Below the pieces are notes generated by a model, which saw only the letters and a list, made by a program, of their open reading frames with translations, searched no databases and was not told the origin of the DNA. Of a stretch of DNA of 64,000 nt, positions 1 through 8,916 are shown one piece after another. The stretch's first letter is position 1, and each line of letters begins with the position of its first letter. Source of the DNA: Nitrincola tibetensis (GTDB lineage Bacteria > Pseudomonadota > Gammaproteobacteria > Pseudomonadales > Balneatricaceae); NCBI RefSeq assembly GCF_003284585.1, contig NZ_QKRX01000015.1, forward strand, positions 1 through 64,000, in the 5' to 3' direction. A program made the position numbers and the translations under genes.

Positions 1-445
1 ATTCCAACAACTCAGCATCGTCAACCATGTCCGCTTTGTTCAGGAACACAACGATGTAAGGTACACCTACCTGACGTGACAACAGGATGTGCTCACGCGT
101 CTGCGGCATTGGGCCGTCAGCAGCCGAACATACCAGAATCGCTCCGTCCATCTGTGCAGCACCGGTGATCATGTTTTTAACATAGTCAGCGTGTCCTGGG
201 CAGTCTACGTGCGCATAGTGACGGACTGGTGACTCATACTCTACGTGTGAAGTCGAAATCGTGATACCACGCTCACGCTCTTCAGGTGCATTGTCGATAC
301 CGTCAAACGCTACCGCTGTACCACCCCAAACTTCTGCACATACGCGAGTCAACGCGGCTGTCAAAGTCGTTTTACCATGGTCAACGTGTCCGATTGTTCC
401 TACGTTGACGTGAGGCTTGTTACGTTCAAAAGCTTTCTTAGCCAT
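1..445 (-). CDS. tuf: Elongation factor Tu, N-terminal part (cut by window edge)
   Basis: EF-Tu is the GTPase that delivers aminoacyl-tRNA to the ribosome. The reverse strand reads [19 protein letters not shown] followed by the P-loop GHVDHGKT (residues 19-26), the effector-region sequence [12 protein letters not shown], the DCPGH G3 motif and the NKAD G4 motif just before the window edge. About 148 codons are visible; the rest of the gene lies outside. Four tRNA genes sit directly upstream on the same strand, the classic tRNA-tufB arrangement, so it is probably co-transcribed with them from the promoter near 914-942. Identification is seen directly in sequence. Confidence 0.98.
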   Translation of the reverse strand, partial: MAKKAFERNKPHVNVGTIGHVDHGKTTLTAALTRVCAEVWGGTAVAFDGIDNAPEERERGITISTSHVEYESPVRHYAHVDCPGHADYVKNMITGAAQMDGAILVCSAADGPMPQTREHILLSRQVGVPYIVVFLNKADMVDDAELLE

Positions 446-532
446 CTTGAATTCCCAATCTAATTTTGTTGACCTAAGGCCATAAATACAACAAAGGGCA
501 GACATATTACTATATCTACCCTTAACAATACA

Positions 533-607
533 TGGAGCTCATGGGCGGAATTGAACCGCCGACCTCACCCTTACCAAGGGTGTGCTCTACCCCTGAGCTA
601 CATGAGC
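533..607 (-). tRNA. thrT: tRNA-Thr (anticodon GGT)
   Basis: The reverse strand folds as a 75-nt cloverleaf with acceptor arm GCTCATG/CATGAGC, anticodon stem-loop CACCC-TTGGTAA-GGGTG (anticodon GGT), a TTCAATT T-loop and an encoded CCA end. It is the last tRNA before tuf, as in the E. coli thrU-tyrU-glyT-thrT-tufB operon. Confidence 0.96.
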
Positions 608-612
608 GAATT

Positions 613-687
613 TGGAGCGGGTAGCGGGAATCGAACCCGCCTCTTCAGCTTGGAAGGCTGAGGTAATAGCCACTATACCATACCCGC
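613..687 (-). tRNA. glyT: tRNA-Gly (anticodon TCC)
   Basis: The reverse strand starts GCGGGTATGG and ends TACCCGCTCCA. The anticodon stem-loop is TCAGC-CTTCCAA-GCTGA, giving anticodon TCC, and the T-arm contains GGTTCGATTCC. The encoded CCA is at 613-615. It lies 5 nt upstream of tRNA-Thr(GGT) in the same transcript. Confidence 0.96.
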
Positions 688-706
688 CGGGCGTAGCTGA
701 TCGAGG

Positions 707-790
707 TGGTGGTGGGAGGTGGATTCGAACCACCGAAGCTCTCGCGTCAGATTTACAGTCTGATCCCTTTGGCCACTCGGGAATCCCACC
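707..790 (-). tRNA. tyrU: tRNA-Tyr (anticodon GTA)
   Basis: A class II tRNA with a long variable arm (84 nt). The reverse strand begins GGTGGGATTCCCGAG, has the anticodon loop CTGTAAA (GTA) and ends TCCCACCACCA. It is the second tRNA of the tuf-linked cluster. Confidence 0.96.
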
Positions 791-816
791 ACATCGATTT
801 ACATCTTGATACTTCG

Positions 817-892
<76 letters not shown>

Positions 893-913
893 GTTGCCAT
901 CGAAGTGGTGCGT

Positions 914-942
914 ATATTACTGAGCGGAATATATCTTTGCAA
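914..942 (-). promoter_or_regulatory. Sigma-70 promoter of the tRNA-tuf operon
   Basis: On the reverse strand a -35 box TTGCAA (937-942) and a -10 box TAATAT (914-919) are separated by exactly 17 nt. The discriminator after the -10 (ACGCACC) is GC-rich, as in stringently controlled stable-RNA promoters. The stretch 944-990 upstream is almost pure A/T with A- and T-tracts and could act as an UP element. Boxes are seen directly; stringent control is inference. Confidence 0.75.
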
Positions 943-997
943 GCCTTATTTTCATTTTTTTATATTTTTTTACTAAAAAAATACATTTTTCTTACGC

Positions 998-1153
998 TTA
1001 CCGCTCATTCAGTAGAATAATTGTGGCTTCTGAGGCAGTTGAAGCCGCGCGGGGTGCGGGTGCTGACTGATTCTGGACAAACCAAAATCCAGCCAAAACA
1101 TTCAGCAAGACAACAAACATTAACAACCAACGCCAGAAAATTGATCCGCCCAT
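998..1153 (-). CDS. Small membrane protein; truncated SPOR-family relative
   Basis: This is a 51-residue protein starting at the ATG at 1153 inside the 3' end of coaX. It has one membrane segment (WRWLLMFVVLLNVLAGFWFV, about residues 6-25) and a short Ala/Ser/Pro tail ending TIILLNER. In Pseudomonas the gene at this position encodes a membrane-anchored SPOR-domain protein with the same kind of RWLxxxxxxLNV start. Here the frame stops where the periplasmic linker should lead into SPOR, and none follows before the tRNA promoter. A longer start at 1186 exists but the TM pattern favours 1153. It could be a degenerate gene or a functional micro-membrane protein. Confidence 0.55.
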   Translation of the reverse strand: MGGSIFWRWLLMFVVLLNVLAGFWFVQNQSAPAPRAASTASEATIILLNER

Positions 1154-1872
1154 ACCAAGCCCTCCATCACTAATTCCGGCTCCCATTGAGCTGTTCGCAA
1201 ATAATCGATAAGGAAATGACCATCACCGCCAGTGACCACAATACTCTGCGTTTTTTTCTCGTCTGCCTGCCGCTGTATTTTTTCAGCCAAAGCACCAAGA
1301 ACATAACAACTTCCATTTTTAACACAGGCATCCGTCGTTGAGCCAGGGGAGTCATTCCAATTAAAACCCTGAGTATTGAACTTCACCCTTGCCGTATTAC
1401 TCTGCAGTGATGTTTGTAACATTCTAAGCCCCGGGATGATATACCCTCCCAAATGCAGCCCATGCGTATCTACCCAGTCAATTGTGATCGCACTGCCACA
1501 ATCGATCACACACAGACTAGAACGCTGACGCTGCCATGCGGCCAACATCCCCAACCAGCGATCCACTCCCATTTTTTCGGGCGTTTCATACGCATTGACC
1601 AAGCCATACATTTGCGCCACAGACTGAGCAAAAAACACCTGCGGACAAATCGCCTGTAAATACAAACGCAAACGCTCATTGATTTCATCGCTGGCAACAG
1701 AGGCAACCCGAACACGACTCACTCCAGAAAAAGCAGTGGCACTCACTTCTCCCGCTAAAAACGCGGCCGTAGTGGCGCGCTGGATAGGTGTTTTTCCAAC
1801 TTGGTCGACCACCCTCCATTTTAACTGAGTATTTCCGACATCAATTTCAAGAACTTTCAGCAAGTCGGACAC
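1120..1872 (-). CDS. coaX: Type III pantothenate kinase
   Basis: CoaX phosphorylates pantothenate, the first step of coenzyme A synthesis, and replaces the CoaA form. The 250-residue protein shows the ASKHA phosphate-1 motif DVGNT (residues 11-15), the GVDRWLGMLAA segment and the phosphate-2 motif VIDCGSAITIDWV. Length is normal for the family. Its start overlaps the end of birA by 26 nt and its end overlaps the small membrane protein gene, so the three are translationally packed. The birA-coaX pairing is conserved in Pseudomonas-type genomes. Confidence 0.95.
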   Translation of the reverse strand: MSDLLKVLEIDVGNTQLKWRVVDQVGKTPIQRATTAAFLAGEVSATAFSGVSRVRVASVASDEINERLRLYLQAICPQVFFAQSVAQMYGLVNAYETPEKMGVDRWLGMLAAWQRQRSSLCVIDCGSAITIDWVDTHGLHLGGYIIPGLRMLQTSLQSNTARVKFNTQGFNWNDSPGSTTDACVKNGSCYVLGALAEKIQRQADEKKTQSIVVTGGDGHFLIDYLRTAQWEPELVMEGLVWADQFSGVGC

Positions 1873-2857
1873 TCAACTCCCCTCCATGCAGCGCTTGCAA
1901 GCCACTGGCTCCCTTTAGCAACAGTGCACCCGAGTCATTCACCCCCTGACAAACTCCTTCCCAAGACTGTGACAGTGTTTTAACGCATACAACCTGCCCT
2001 TTAAATGCATCGGCATCGTTCCACTGCTGTTTAAAGTGAGCAAAACCGCGCTTCTCAAACTCGCTTAGTGCAGGCAGTAAATGCTTCAAAAGCATGATCA
2101 ACAAGTCAGTTCGAGTACACACAAGCCCTTGGGACCTTAAGTCTGTCCAAGGCTGATCAATTTCACTGGCCATTTTTGCTGGCATCGCAACATTAACACC
2201 AATGCCTATTACCACTTGACTCTCAATCGATGTGTCACCGGACACCTCAATCAATACGCCTGCTAGTTTTTTGAGCTCAATAAGGACATCGTTTGGCCAC
2301 TTTAACGTGACATTCGACAAGCCTAGTTCAGCCAAGGCAGACCGAATCGCCATGCCTACCACCAAACTTAAGCCTTCAAGCGCCGCAACACCCACACTAA
2401 ATCGCCATGCCAGCGAAAAGCATAGATTGGCCGCAAAGGGACTCGCCCAAGTGCGTCCTCGCCGACCCCGCCCTTGCGTTTGCTGCTCGGTCACGCACAA
2501 GGCACGGTGATACCCATGACGAAAGGCATCCATTGCGTCACTATTCGTTGAGCCAGAGCAAACACTTAGCTGCAAGCACTCGATTGAGCTAAGCGCCTGC
2601 TGGTGCAGCGCCTTTTCCAGCCGAGCTCCATCAATAAGATCCACTCCGCCCGGTATTCGATAGCCCTTGCCTCGAACACTAAACACTTCTAACCCTATCG
2701 CCTCTAGAAGCTTGACCTGTTTCCATATAGCCGTTCGACTGACGCCTAGCGTAGCCGCCACTACGCTTCCAGAATGAAACTGGCCATCCGATAACAACCT
2801 TAACAGATCAAGAGTGGTCTCACCTATTGATGAAGGCGCCGTGAGCTTAGCGATCAT
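1847..2857 (-). CDS. birA: Biotin-protein ligase / biotin operon repressor
   Basis: BirA makes biotinyl-5'-AMP, attaches biotin to acetyl-CoA carboxylase, and represses biotin genes. The 336-residue protein has a winged-helix N-terminus (HTH GSVVAATLGVSRTAIWKQV, about residues 30-48) followed by the ligase domain with the biotinyl-AMP loop GRGRRGR (129-135), KWPNDV (186-191) and KLAGVLIE (197-204). The N-terminal HTH marks the bifunctional type. It overlaps folA upstream by four bases and coaX downstream by 26, supporting one operon. Confidence 0.96.
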   Translation of the reverse strand: MIAKLTAPSSIGETTLDLLRLLSDGQFHSGSVVAATLGVSRTAIWKQVKLLEAIGLEVFSVRGKGYRIPGGVDLIDGARLEKALHQQALSSIECLQLSVCSGSTNSDAMDAFRHGYHRALCVTEQQTQGRGRRGRTWASPFAANLCFSLAWRFSVGVAALEGLSLVVGMAIRSALAELGLSNVTLKWPNDVLIELKKLAGVLIEVSGDTSIESQVVIGIGVNVAMPAKMASEIDQPWTDLRSQGLVCTRTDLLIMLLKHLLPALSEFEKRGFAHFKQQWNDADAFKGQVVCVKTLSQSWEGVCQGVNDSGALLLKGASGLQALHGGELSVRLAESS

Positions 2858-3363
2858 TCTGCGCTCGCCTGATAGACAATAAAACTATAAGGATAGGGGT
2901 TAGGCTCAACCGCATTGAAATCTTCTTTTAAAATTTGCTGCCATTTCTGCGCATTAATTTCAGGGAAATAGGCATCCCCCTCGATCTCTGCATGCACCTG
3001 AGTTAAGTACAAACGCTCTGCCAGGCTCATTGCCTGCTGATAAATCTCAGCCCCACCTATGACCAAGGCTTCATCAACGCCATCAATCAGCGCTTGATGC
3101 TCGGCTAACTCAATCGCAGCCTCTAAGCTATTCACCACTTTTACTCCGAGTGGCTGATAGGTTGCACTGCGCGTAATCACAATATTCAAACGCCCAGGCA
3201 AAGGACGGCCAATAGACTCATAGGTTTTACGTCCCATAATAATGGGCTTACCCTGAGTGATTCGCTTGAAATACTTTAAGTCCTCGGGCAGGTACCAAGG
3301 CAACTTATTCTGCCGCCCTATTACGCGATTCGTAGACTGCGCAACAATAATCGATATACGCAT
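2854..3363 (-). CDS. folA: Dihydrofolate reductase
   Basis: DHFR reduces dihydrofolate to tetrahydrofolate with NADPH, regenerating the cofactor consumed by thymidylate synthase. The 169-residue protein has the N-terminal strand ISIIVAQ, VIGRQNKLPW, the catalytic acid at D28 (LPEDLKYFK, equivalent to E. coli D27), the NADPH-binding GRKTYESIGRPLPGR and a VIGGAEIY segment. It follows thyA by 7 nt, a functionally coherent pair. Confidence 0.97.
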   Translation of the reverse strand: MRISIIVAQSTNRVIGRQNKLPWYLPEDLKYFKRITQGKPIIMGRKTYESIGRPLPGRLNIVITRSATYQPLGVKVVNSLEAAIELAEHQALIDGVDEALVIGGAEIYQQAMSLAERLYLTQVHAEIEGDAYFPEINAQKWQQILKEDFNAVEPNPYPYSFIVYQASAE

Positions 3364-3370
3364 AGCAACC

Positions 3371-4213
3371 TCAAATAGCTATAGGAGCTTTGATTGGGGG
3401 GTAAGGGTCGTAATCCACTACCTCAAAGTCATCATATTCGTATTCAAACAATGAAGCGGGCTTACGCTTAATAACAAGCCTTGGTAGAGGTCTAGGTTCT
3501 CTTGACAGTTGCTCAGCAACAATTTTCGGATCGGACATATGGTTGTGATATAAATGCAAATCACCAAACGTATGCACAAATTCGCCAACCTCCAGATCAC
3601 ACTGCTGTGCAATCATGTGAGTGAGCAAAGCATAGGACGCTATATTAAATGGCACACCCAAAAAATAGTCCGCACTGCGCTGATAAAGCTGACAACTTAA
3701 CGCTCCCTTCGCGACATAAAACTGAAACAATGTATGACAAGGTGGCAAAGCAGCCTTCCCTAATCGCGCATTTTCTTGCGGACTTAGACCTTCATCAGGC
3801 AAGTCGGCTGGATTCCAACCACTCACCAACAAGCGGCGCGATTCTGGACGACATTTAATTTGCTCAACCACGTTCGATATTTGATCGATCGTACGCCCAT
3901 CAGGGCATTGCCACGACCGCCATTGCTTGCCATACACCGGACCTAAGTCACCATTATCAAGCGCCCATTCATTCCAAATAGTGACACCCTGTGCCTGCAA
4001 AAGTCGGTTATCAGTGCTGCCTGATAAGAACCATAAAAGCTCATGAATCACCGACTTCATATGAACCTTCTTTGTGGTCAATAAGGGGAAGCCTTTTTGC
4101 AAATCAAAGCGCATTTGCCGACCGAACAATGATCGGGTACCCGTTCCCGTTCGATCACCTCGATCCACGCCATCATTTATGATCTCTTGCATCAGGTCTA
4201 AATACGCCCGCAT
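3371..4213 (-). CDS. thyA: Thymidylate synthase
   Basis: ThyA methylates dUMP to dTMP using methylenetetrahydrofolate. The protein (280 residues from the ATG at 4213) has DRTGTGT near the N-terminus, the active-site LPPCH with Cys159, the [17 protein letters not shown] segment and the C-terminal APIAI end. It is longer than the 264-residue E. coli enzyme because of an insertion of about 17 residues just before the active-site Cys, a variant seen in other bacteria. The ATG has a GGAG Shine-Dalgarno 8 nt upstream, so it is preferred over the TTG at 4219. Confidence 0.97.
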   Translation of the reverse strand: MRAYLDLMQEIINDGVDRGDRTGTGTRSLFGRQMRFDLQKGFPLLTTKKVHMKSVIHELLWFLSGSTDNRLLQAQGVTIWNEWALDNGDLGPVYGKQWRSWQCPDGRTIDQISNVVEQIKCRPESRRLLVSGWNPADLPDEGLSPQENARLGKAALPPCHTLFQFYVAKGALSCQLYQRSADYFLGVPFNIASYALLTHMIAQQCDLEVGEFVHTFGDLHLYHNHMSDPKIVAEQLSREPRPLPRLVIKRKPASLFEYEYDDFEVVDYDPYPPIKAPIAI

Positions 4214-4248
4214 GAGCAAACTCCAAACATCATTTTATTAAACTTTAT

Positions 4249-5031
4249 TTAGCTCGCCTTACGATACGCCAGCGCAAGGAACAGAACCCCACAAACAACC
4301 ATTGGCAGCGACAGTACTTGACCCATGGTGATCGCATTAAACGCTAGATATCCCAACTGAGGGTCCGGCTCCCGCACCGTTTCAACGGCAATTCGAAACA
4401 AACCATACAGCGTGAGAAACAGACCGGATACTGCCATACGTGGCCTAGGCTTCGAAGAAAAGAACCACAAGGCACAGAATAGAACAACACCTTCCAACAG
4501 CATTTGATAGAGCTGAGATGGATGGCGTGCCAAACCGTCTCCCGCTGCAGGAAAAATGACCCCCCAGGTTTGATCCGTGGCCTTACCCCATAGCTCTCCT
4601 CCAATAAAATTACCCAAGCGTCCAGCGCCCAAACCTATCGGAATTAAAGGAGCAACAAAATCACCGATTTCGAAAAAAGATTTTTGATACTTCTTGGCAA
4701 AGATGACTAAAGTCGCGAGCACACCTAGAAAACCACCATGAAAGGACATCCCGCCTTCCCAGATGGCAAATAGCCATAGTGGATCTTGAAGAAAATAATC
4801 AAAGTGGTAGAAAACAACGTAGCCCATTCGCCCGCCAAGTATCACACCCACAGCGCCCCAAAAAATCAGGTCCGACACCTGCTGCTCGCTCCATCCTGAT
4901 CCTGGCTGCGCGGCCCGCCGATTACCCAACCACCAAGCCGCGCCAAAACCGACCATGTACATCATTCCATACCAGTGGATTTGCAAAGGGCCCAAAGAGA
5001 GCGCCACTGGATTTATTGCATGTTCCCACAT
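4249..5031 (-). CDS. lgt: Prolipoprotein diacylglyceryl transferase
   Basis: Lgt transfers diacylglycerol to the lipobox cysteine of prolipoproteins in the inner membrane. The protein (260 residues from the ATG at 5031) has several membrane segments, the N-terminal IHWYGMMYM, the EGGMSFHGG segment and the signature GRLGNFIGGELWG, where the E. coli enzyme has Asn instead of the first Gly of IGGE. The ATG at 5031 lies directly after the stop of the tauE-like gene, so it was chosen over the in-frame TTG at 5046. It lies in the rppH-to-coaX operon. Confidence 0.96.
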   Translation of the reverse strand: MWEHAINPVALSLGPLQIHWYGMMYMVGFGAAWWLGNRRAAQPGSGWSEQQVSDLIFWGAVGVILGGRMGYVVFYHFDYFLQDPLWLFAIWEGGMSFHGGFLGVLATLVIFAKKYQKSFFEIGDFVAPLIPIGLGAGRLGNFIGGELWGKATDQTWGVIFPAAGDGLARHPSQLYQMLLEGVVLFCALWFFSSKPRPRMAVSGLFLTLYGLFRIAVETVREPDPQLGYLAFNAITMGQVLSLPMVVCGVLFLALAYRKAS

Positions 5032-5033
5032 TG

Positions 5034-5834
5034 TTATAGCACCCAATTAACCACTAAAAAACGAATTGCAATCACAAACAAAAACGCAGCGAAGCACTTT
5101 TTCAATACAGACTGCGGAAGCTTATGGGCAAGCCGGGCCCCAACGCCCGCAAACAATGAACTGCTAATAACAATACCCAAAAATGCAGGAAGATACACAT
5201 ACCCCAAACTCCACTCAGGGAGAGGCTTATCTAAACCGACCCAAACATTGGTTAATGCACCCATTACTGCAATAGGCAAACCACAAGCAGCCGACGTTGC
5301 GACCGCACGACGCATTTCTTGGCGACGCCATGTCAGATAAGGCACTGACAGGGTCCCACCACCTATACCAAAAATCGAAGATGCCCAACCTATAACACCT
5401 CCCGCACACTTCAACTCAATACCTGTTGGCGCCTCGCCACTTTGTTTAGGATGTAGGGAAAATGCCATTTGCAGCGCCACCAACAATGCGAACACGCCAA
5501 AAATCATTTGCAACACATGCCCAGGCAACAGCATAGCTGTATTTACCCCAAGCATTGCACCAACCAAAATACCCAACGTTAAGGATCTAAACAAAGGCCA
5601 ATCAACGGCACCCTTGGCATGATGCGCACGAACTGAGCTCATAGACGTAATCACAATGGTGGCAAGTGAAGTCGCAACCGCCATGTGTGTCAGATACTCT
5701 ACAGGCATCCCTTGTGCTTCGAAGCTAAAAATTAACACGGGGACTATAATAAGCCCTCCGCCAATACCAAACAGTCCTGCGACCAATCCCGCAAACGCAC
5801 CTAGCGCTAAATATAGCGCTATAACCATTAACAT
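5034..5834 (-). CDS. TauE/SafE-family membrane anion permease
   Basis: A 266-residue polytopic membrane protein with the two repeat motifs of the family, GLVAGLFGIGGGLIIVPVL near residue 15 and GVIGWASSIFGIGGGTLSVP near residue 147. The family moves sulfite, sulfoacetate or related anions across the inner membrane; the substrate here cannot be read from sequence. A Shine-Dalgarno AAGGAA precedes the ATG at 5834. The gene sits between ptsP and lgt, as in Pseudomonas. Confidence 0.88.
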   Translation of the reverse strand: MLMVIALYLALGAFAGLVAGLFGIGGGLIIVPVLIFSFEAQGMPVEYLTHMAVATSLATIVITSMSSVRAHHAKGAVDWPLFRSLTLGILVGAMLGVNTAMLLPGHVLQMIFGVFALLVALQMAFSLHPKQSGEAPTGIELKCAGGVIGWASSIFGIGGGTLSVPYLTWRRQEMRRAVATSAACGLPIAVMGALTNVWVGLDKPLPEWSLGYVYLPAFLGIVISSSLFAGVGARLAHKLPQSVLKKCFAAFLFVIAIRFLVVNWVL

Positions 5835-5859
5835 ATGGGTTCCTTATGTATTCAATAGA

Positions 5860-8145
5860 CTATTCTTTTTCAGGAGTCGCTGGGCGCGTCAAGCGCGTCA
5901 AGCCAAAAGCTTTCAATGAACGACGCAACTCTTGATGTATTTCTTCGGCATCATGCATCATTCTAACACGGTGTAGTAATTGACGAGCATCCTCTAAGGT
6001 CACCTCGCGTATCGCATATTTTACACGCAGCAAATTGTTTGCGTTAACGGATAGCACATCGTACCCCATCGCCATCAGTAGCAGCGCTCCGCCCGGATCG
6101 GCCGCAATTTCGCCACAGATCGACACATGTTTTTTTTCTTTATGCGCCTCATGCACAATAAAATCCAACGCTTTTAAAACGGCAGGATGGTAAGACGCAT
6201 ACAAACCCGCCACTCGCGGATTGTTCCTGTCGACCGCCAGTAAATATTGAGTTAAGTCATTAGAGCCTACTGAAATAAAATCAACCATACGTGCAAAACG
6301 TCGCGTCTGATATACCGCAGCTGGCACCTCAATCATCACTCCAATAGGAGGACGCTTTACATCATAGCCTTCGTCGTTCAGTTCGCGGCACGCACGCTCT
6401 ATCTGCCGAATAGCCTCTTCAACCTCATGAATACTGGTCACCATCGGCAACATGATTCTTAGATTATTGAGGCCAACGGAAGCACGCAACATCGCTCGGA
6501 CCTGTACCATGAAGATTTCCGGGTGATCCAGCGTCACTCGAATACCACGCCAACCTAAGGAGGGGTTTTCTTCATGGATGGGGAAATACGGTAATGCTTT
6601 GTCTCCACCGATATCTAACGTCCGCATGGTGACCAATGCAGGAGCAAAGGCCGCAAGCTGAGTTCGATAACTTTCCAACTGCTCCATTTCACTCGGGAAA
6701 CAATCACGAATCATAAACGGAATTTCAGTACGGTAAAGGCCGATCCCTTCAGCACCTCGCTCTAAAGAGCGCGCAACATCAGCAGCTAACCCGGTATTTA
6801 CCCATAAGGGCAATCGATAGCCATCTTTAGTAATCGCGGGCAGCTCTTTTAGTGAGTTGAGTTGATCCAGAACAGCTCGCTCATCACTCAGAATACGACC
6901 ATAGGCTTGCAGTAACTCTTCCGAAGGATTGAGATAAACGCGTCCGCTGTAACCATCTACGACAATTTCACACGCATTCAAACGTAAATACGGAATATTG
7001 GTGACGCCCATCACCGTGGGAATACCCATTGATCGGGCCAAAATTGCGGCATGAGAGTTTCCGGAGCCACTAATTGACACCAATCCCGACAATTTTCCTT
7101 CGGGCACCATGCCCAACATAGCGGGGGTTAACTCATCAGCCAGAAGAATGGCATTTTCAGGGTAGGTGACTTCGTTGCGCACCTCATCTTGAAGATGTCG
7201 TAATATTCTTCGACCTAAATCTTTAATATCGGTTGCACGCTCACTGAGATAACTGTCATCCATGGCTGAAAAGGCGCGCACATGCTCACTGATGACTTCT
7301 TTTAATGCCCCCTGAGCCCACAGGCCTGATCGAATACGATCCGACACTTCCAACGCAAGCGCATTGTCATCGAGCATGCGCAAATAAACATCAAACAGTG
7401 CACGCTCATCGACACTCAAGCGCTCAGACAAATTGGCTGCGACTTGACGTATCTCATCACGAACCGCTTCAAGCGCTTTATTAAAGGCCAGCAACTCCGC
7501 TTCAGGATCATCTGTTGTTTTATCTGGAACGGTGTCTAGATCGGCGGGCAAGGAGACAATGATGACCCGACCAATCGCGACACCAGGCGCGCCTGACACC
7601 CCTTCATAACGTACATCCAGTTTGCCGTTCAGGGATGCTCCTAAGGCGTAATGATTTCCGGTGGCATGAGAGTGCGCAATGATTCCCGCCAATTGCGCAG
7701 ACAACGTGACCAAAAAGGCCTCTTCACTCTCATCAAAACGCCTTTTTTCATGCTGCTGTACAACCAAAACGCCCAAGACTTCGCGCTGATGAATAATAGG
7801 GACGCCTAAAAAAGCGTGGAAGCGCTCCTCTCCCGTCATTTGCAAGTAGTGAAAGGAGGGATGGGTAAACGCATCTTGAAGATTAATCGGTTCGGCGCGC
7901 TGTGCGACCACCCCCACAATACCTTCATTTAAGCCTAAGCTAACATGGCCCACGGCTTCTTGATTTAAGCCATGCGTTGCCATCAACACATAGCGCTGCA
8001 CTGTTTTATCCAGTAAAAAAACAGAACAGACTTCTGTTTTCATGGCTTTTTGAACACGACTGACAATGATCGACAACACCGCATTTAGATCAGGTGCAAT
8101 ACCGACTTCCTGAACTATTTTGCGTAAAACATTTAAGATGCTCAT
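5860..8145 (-). CDS. ptsP: Nitrogen PTS enzyme I (EI-Ntr, PtsP)
   Basis: PtsP takes phosphate from phosphoenolpyruvate and passes it to NPr and EIIA-Ntr, linking nitrogen status to potassium and metabolic control. The 761-residue protein has a GAF domain (about 1-160), the enzyme I N-terminal region (about 180-330), the phosphohistidine site GNSHAAILARSMGIP (His365) and the PEP-binding TIM barrel with GIGLYRTEIPFM and SICGEIAADPGG near the end. The GAF domain distinguishes it from sugar-PTS enzyme I. It follows rppH by 23 nt. Confidence 0.97.
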   Translation of the reverse strand: MSILNVLRKIVQEVGIAPDLNAVLSIIVSRVQKAMKTEVCSVFLLDKTVQRYVLMATHGLNQEAVGHVSLGLNEGIVGVVAQRAEPINLQDAFTHPSFHYLQMTGEERFHAFLGVPIIHQREVLGVLVVQQHEKRRFDESEEAFLVTLSAQLAGIIAHSHATGNHYALGASLNGKLDVRYEGVSGAPGVAIGRVIIVSLPADLDTVPDKTTDDPEAELLAFNKALEAVRDEIRQVAANLSERLSVDERALFDVYLRMLDDNALALEVSDRIRSGLWAQGALKEVISEHVRAFSAMDDSYLSERATDIKDLGRRILRHLQDEVRNEVTYPENAILLADELTPAMLGMVPEGKLSGLVSISGSGNSHAAILARSMGIPTVMGVTNIPYLRLNACEIVVDGYSGRVYLNPSEELLQAYGRILSDERAVLDQLNSLKELPAITKDGYRLPLWVNTGLAADVARSLERGAEGIGLYRTEIPFMIRDCFPSEMEQLESYRTQLAAFAPALVTMRTLDIGGDKALPYFPIHEENPSLGWRGIRVTLDHPEIFMVQVRAMLRASVGLNNLRIMLPMVTSIHEVEEAIRQIERACRELNDEGYDVKRPPIGVMIEVPAAVYQTRRFARMVDFISVGSNDLTQYLLAVDRNNPRVAGLYASYHPAVLKALDFIVHEAHKEKKHVSICGEIAADPGGALLLMAMGYDVLSVNANNLLRVKYAIREVTLEDARQLLHRVRMMHDAEEIHQELRRSLKAFGLTRLTRPATPEKE

Positions 8146-8168
8146 GTTGCCACTCCCCAGTGTTATTA

Positions 8169-8657
8169 TTAGATGTTCGTATGCAGTCGAATCAGCTTAG
8201 GAGACAATTCCTTCATCGCTTTTCGATACACTTCTCGCTTAAACGACACTACTTGGCCCAGCGGATACCAATAACTCACCCACTGCCAACCATCAAACTC
8301 TGGAGAGTCCGTAAGATCGATTTTCACGGCAGTATCCTTACTTAACATCTGTAACAAAAACCATTTTTGCTTTTGCCCAATACAGACGGGATGACTGTGT
8401 CGTCTCACCATTCGTTTGGGCAAGCGATAACGTAACCATCCCCGAGTCACTGCAAGAATCTCGACGTCGTTTGCCGACAATCCTATTTCTTCTCGCAACT
8501 CTCGATACATTGCTTCTTCAGGTGATTCATGGTCTTGAATCCCACCCTGAGGAAACTGCCACGCATCCTGGCCTACTCGCCTTGCCCAAAGTACCTGACC
8601 CAGCGAGTTCACCAGGATGATGCCGACATTCGGTCGGAAGCCCTCTGAATCAATCAC
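8169..8657 (-). CDS. rppH: RNA pyrophosphohydrolase
   Basis: RppH removes pyrophosphate from the 5' triphosphate of mRNAs and so triggers RNase E-dependent decay. The 162-residue protein begins [17 protein letters not shown], very like E. coli RppH, and has the Nudix box [20 protein letters not shown] (residues 38-57, completed by IGL). The start codon is GTG, with AGGT about 11 nt upstream. It is the first gene of the long minus-strand operon. Confidence 0.96.
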   Translation of the reverse strand: MIDSEGFRPNVGIILVNSLGQVLWARRVGQDAWQFPQGGIQDHESPEEAMYRELREEIGLSANDVEILAVTRGWLRYRLPKRMVRRHSHPVCIGQKQKWFLLQMLSKDTAVKIDLTDSPEFDGWQWVSYWYPLGQVVSFKREVYRKAMKELSPKLIRLHTNI

Positions 8658-8833
8658 AATATTTTACCTGAGTATTTCTTTATATTATGTTTATTGTTCC
8701 ACAACTATGGGTTTACGCAAATAGCCATCTCGCCCGATTGGATTGCATATCACCCGTGCTTCAGTCTAAGCTATTCCATCTAATATCACTCAATGCGCCT
8801 AGTTTCATTGTATTTCTTGGTAATCCCTACATT

Positions 8834-8863
8834 TTGCACCGCACAGACCTTTGTTTATACAAT
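8834..8863 (+). promoter_or_regulatory. Candidate sigma-70 promoter for the HAD hydrolase gene
   Basis: A -35-like TTGCAC (8834-8839) and -10-like TACAAT (8858-8863) with an 18-nt spacer lie about 50 nt before the GTG start of the HAD gene. Nothing else convincing is seen in the 259-nt divergent region 8658-8916. Confidence 0.45.
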
Positions 8864-8916
8864 GCATTAGAGCATATGATTGCGTCTTTTTAAAACAGGA
8901 CTTGGAGTATCGTAAC

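Noticed and set aside
4975..5340. 121-codon plus-strand frame over lgt and the tauE-like gene
   Set aside because: Antisense shadow of two well-supported genes.
8687..8893. 68-codon plus-strand frame upstream of the HAD gene
   Set aside because: No ribosome site, weak composition, and it overlaps the likely promoter and start of the HAD gene in another frame.
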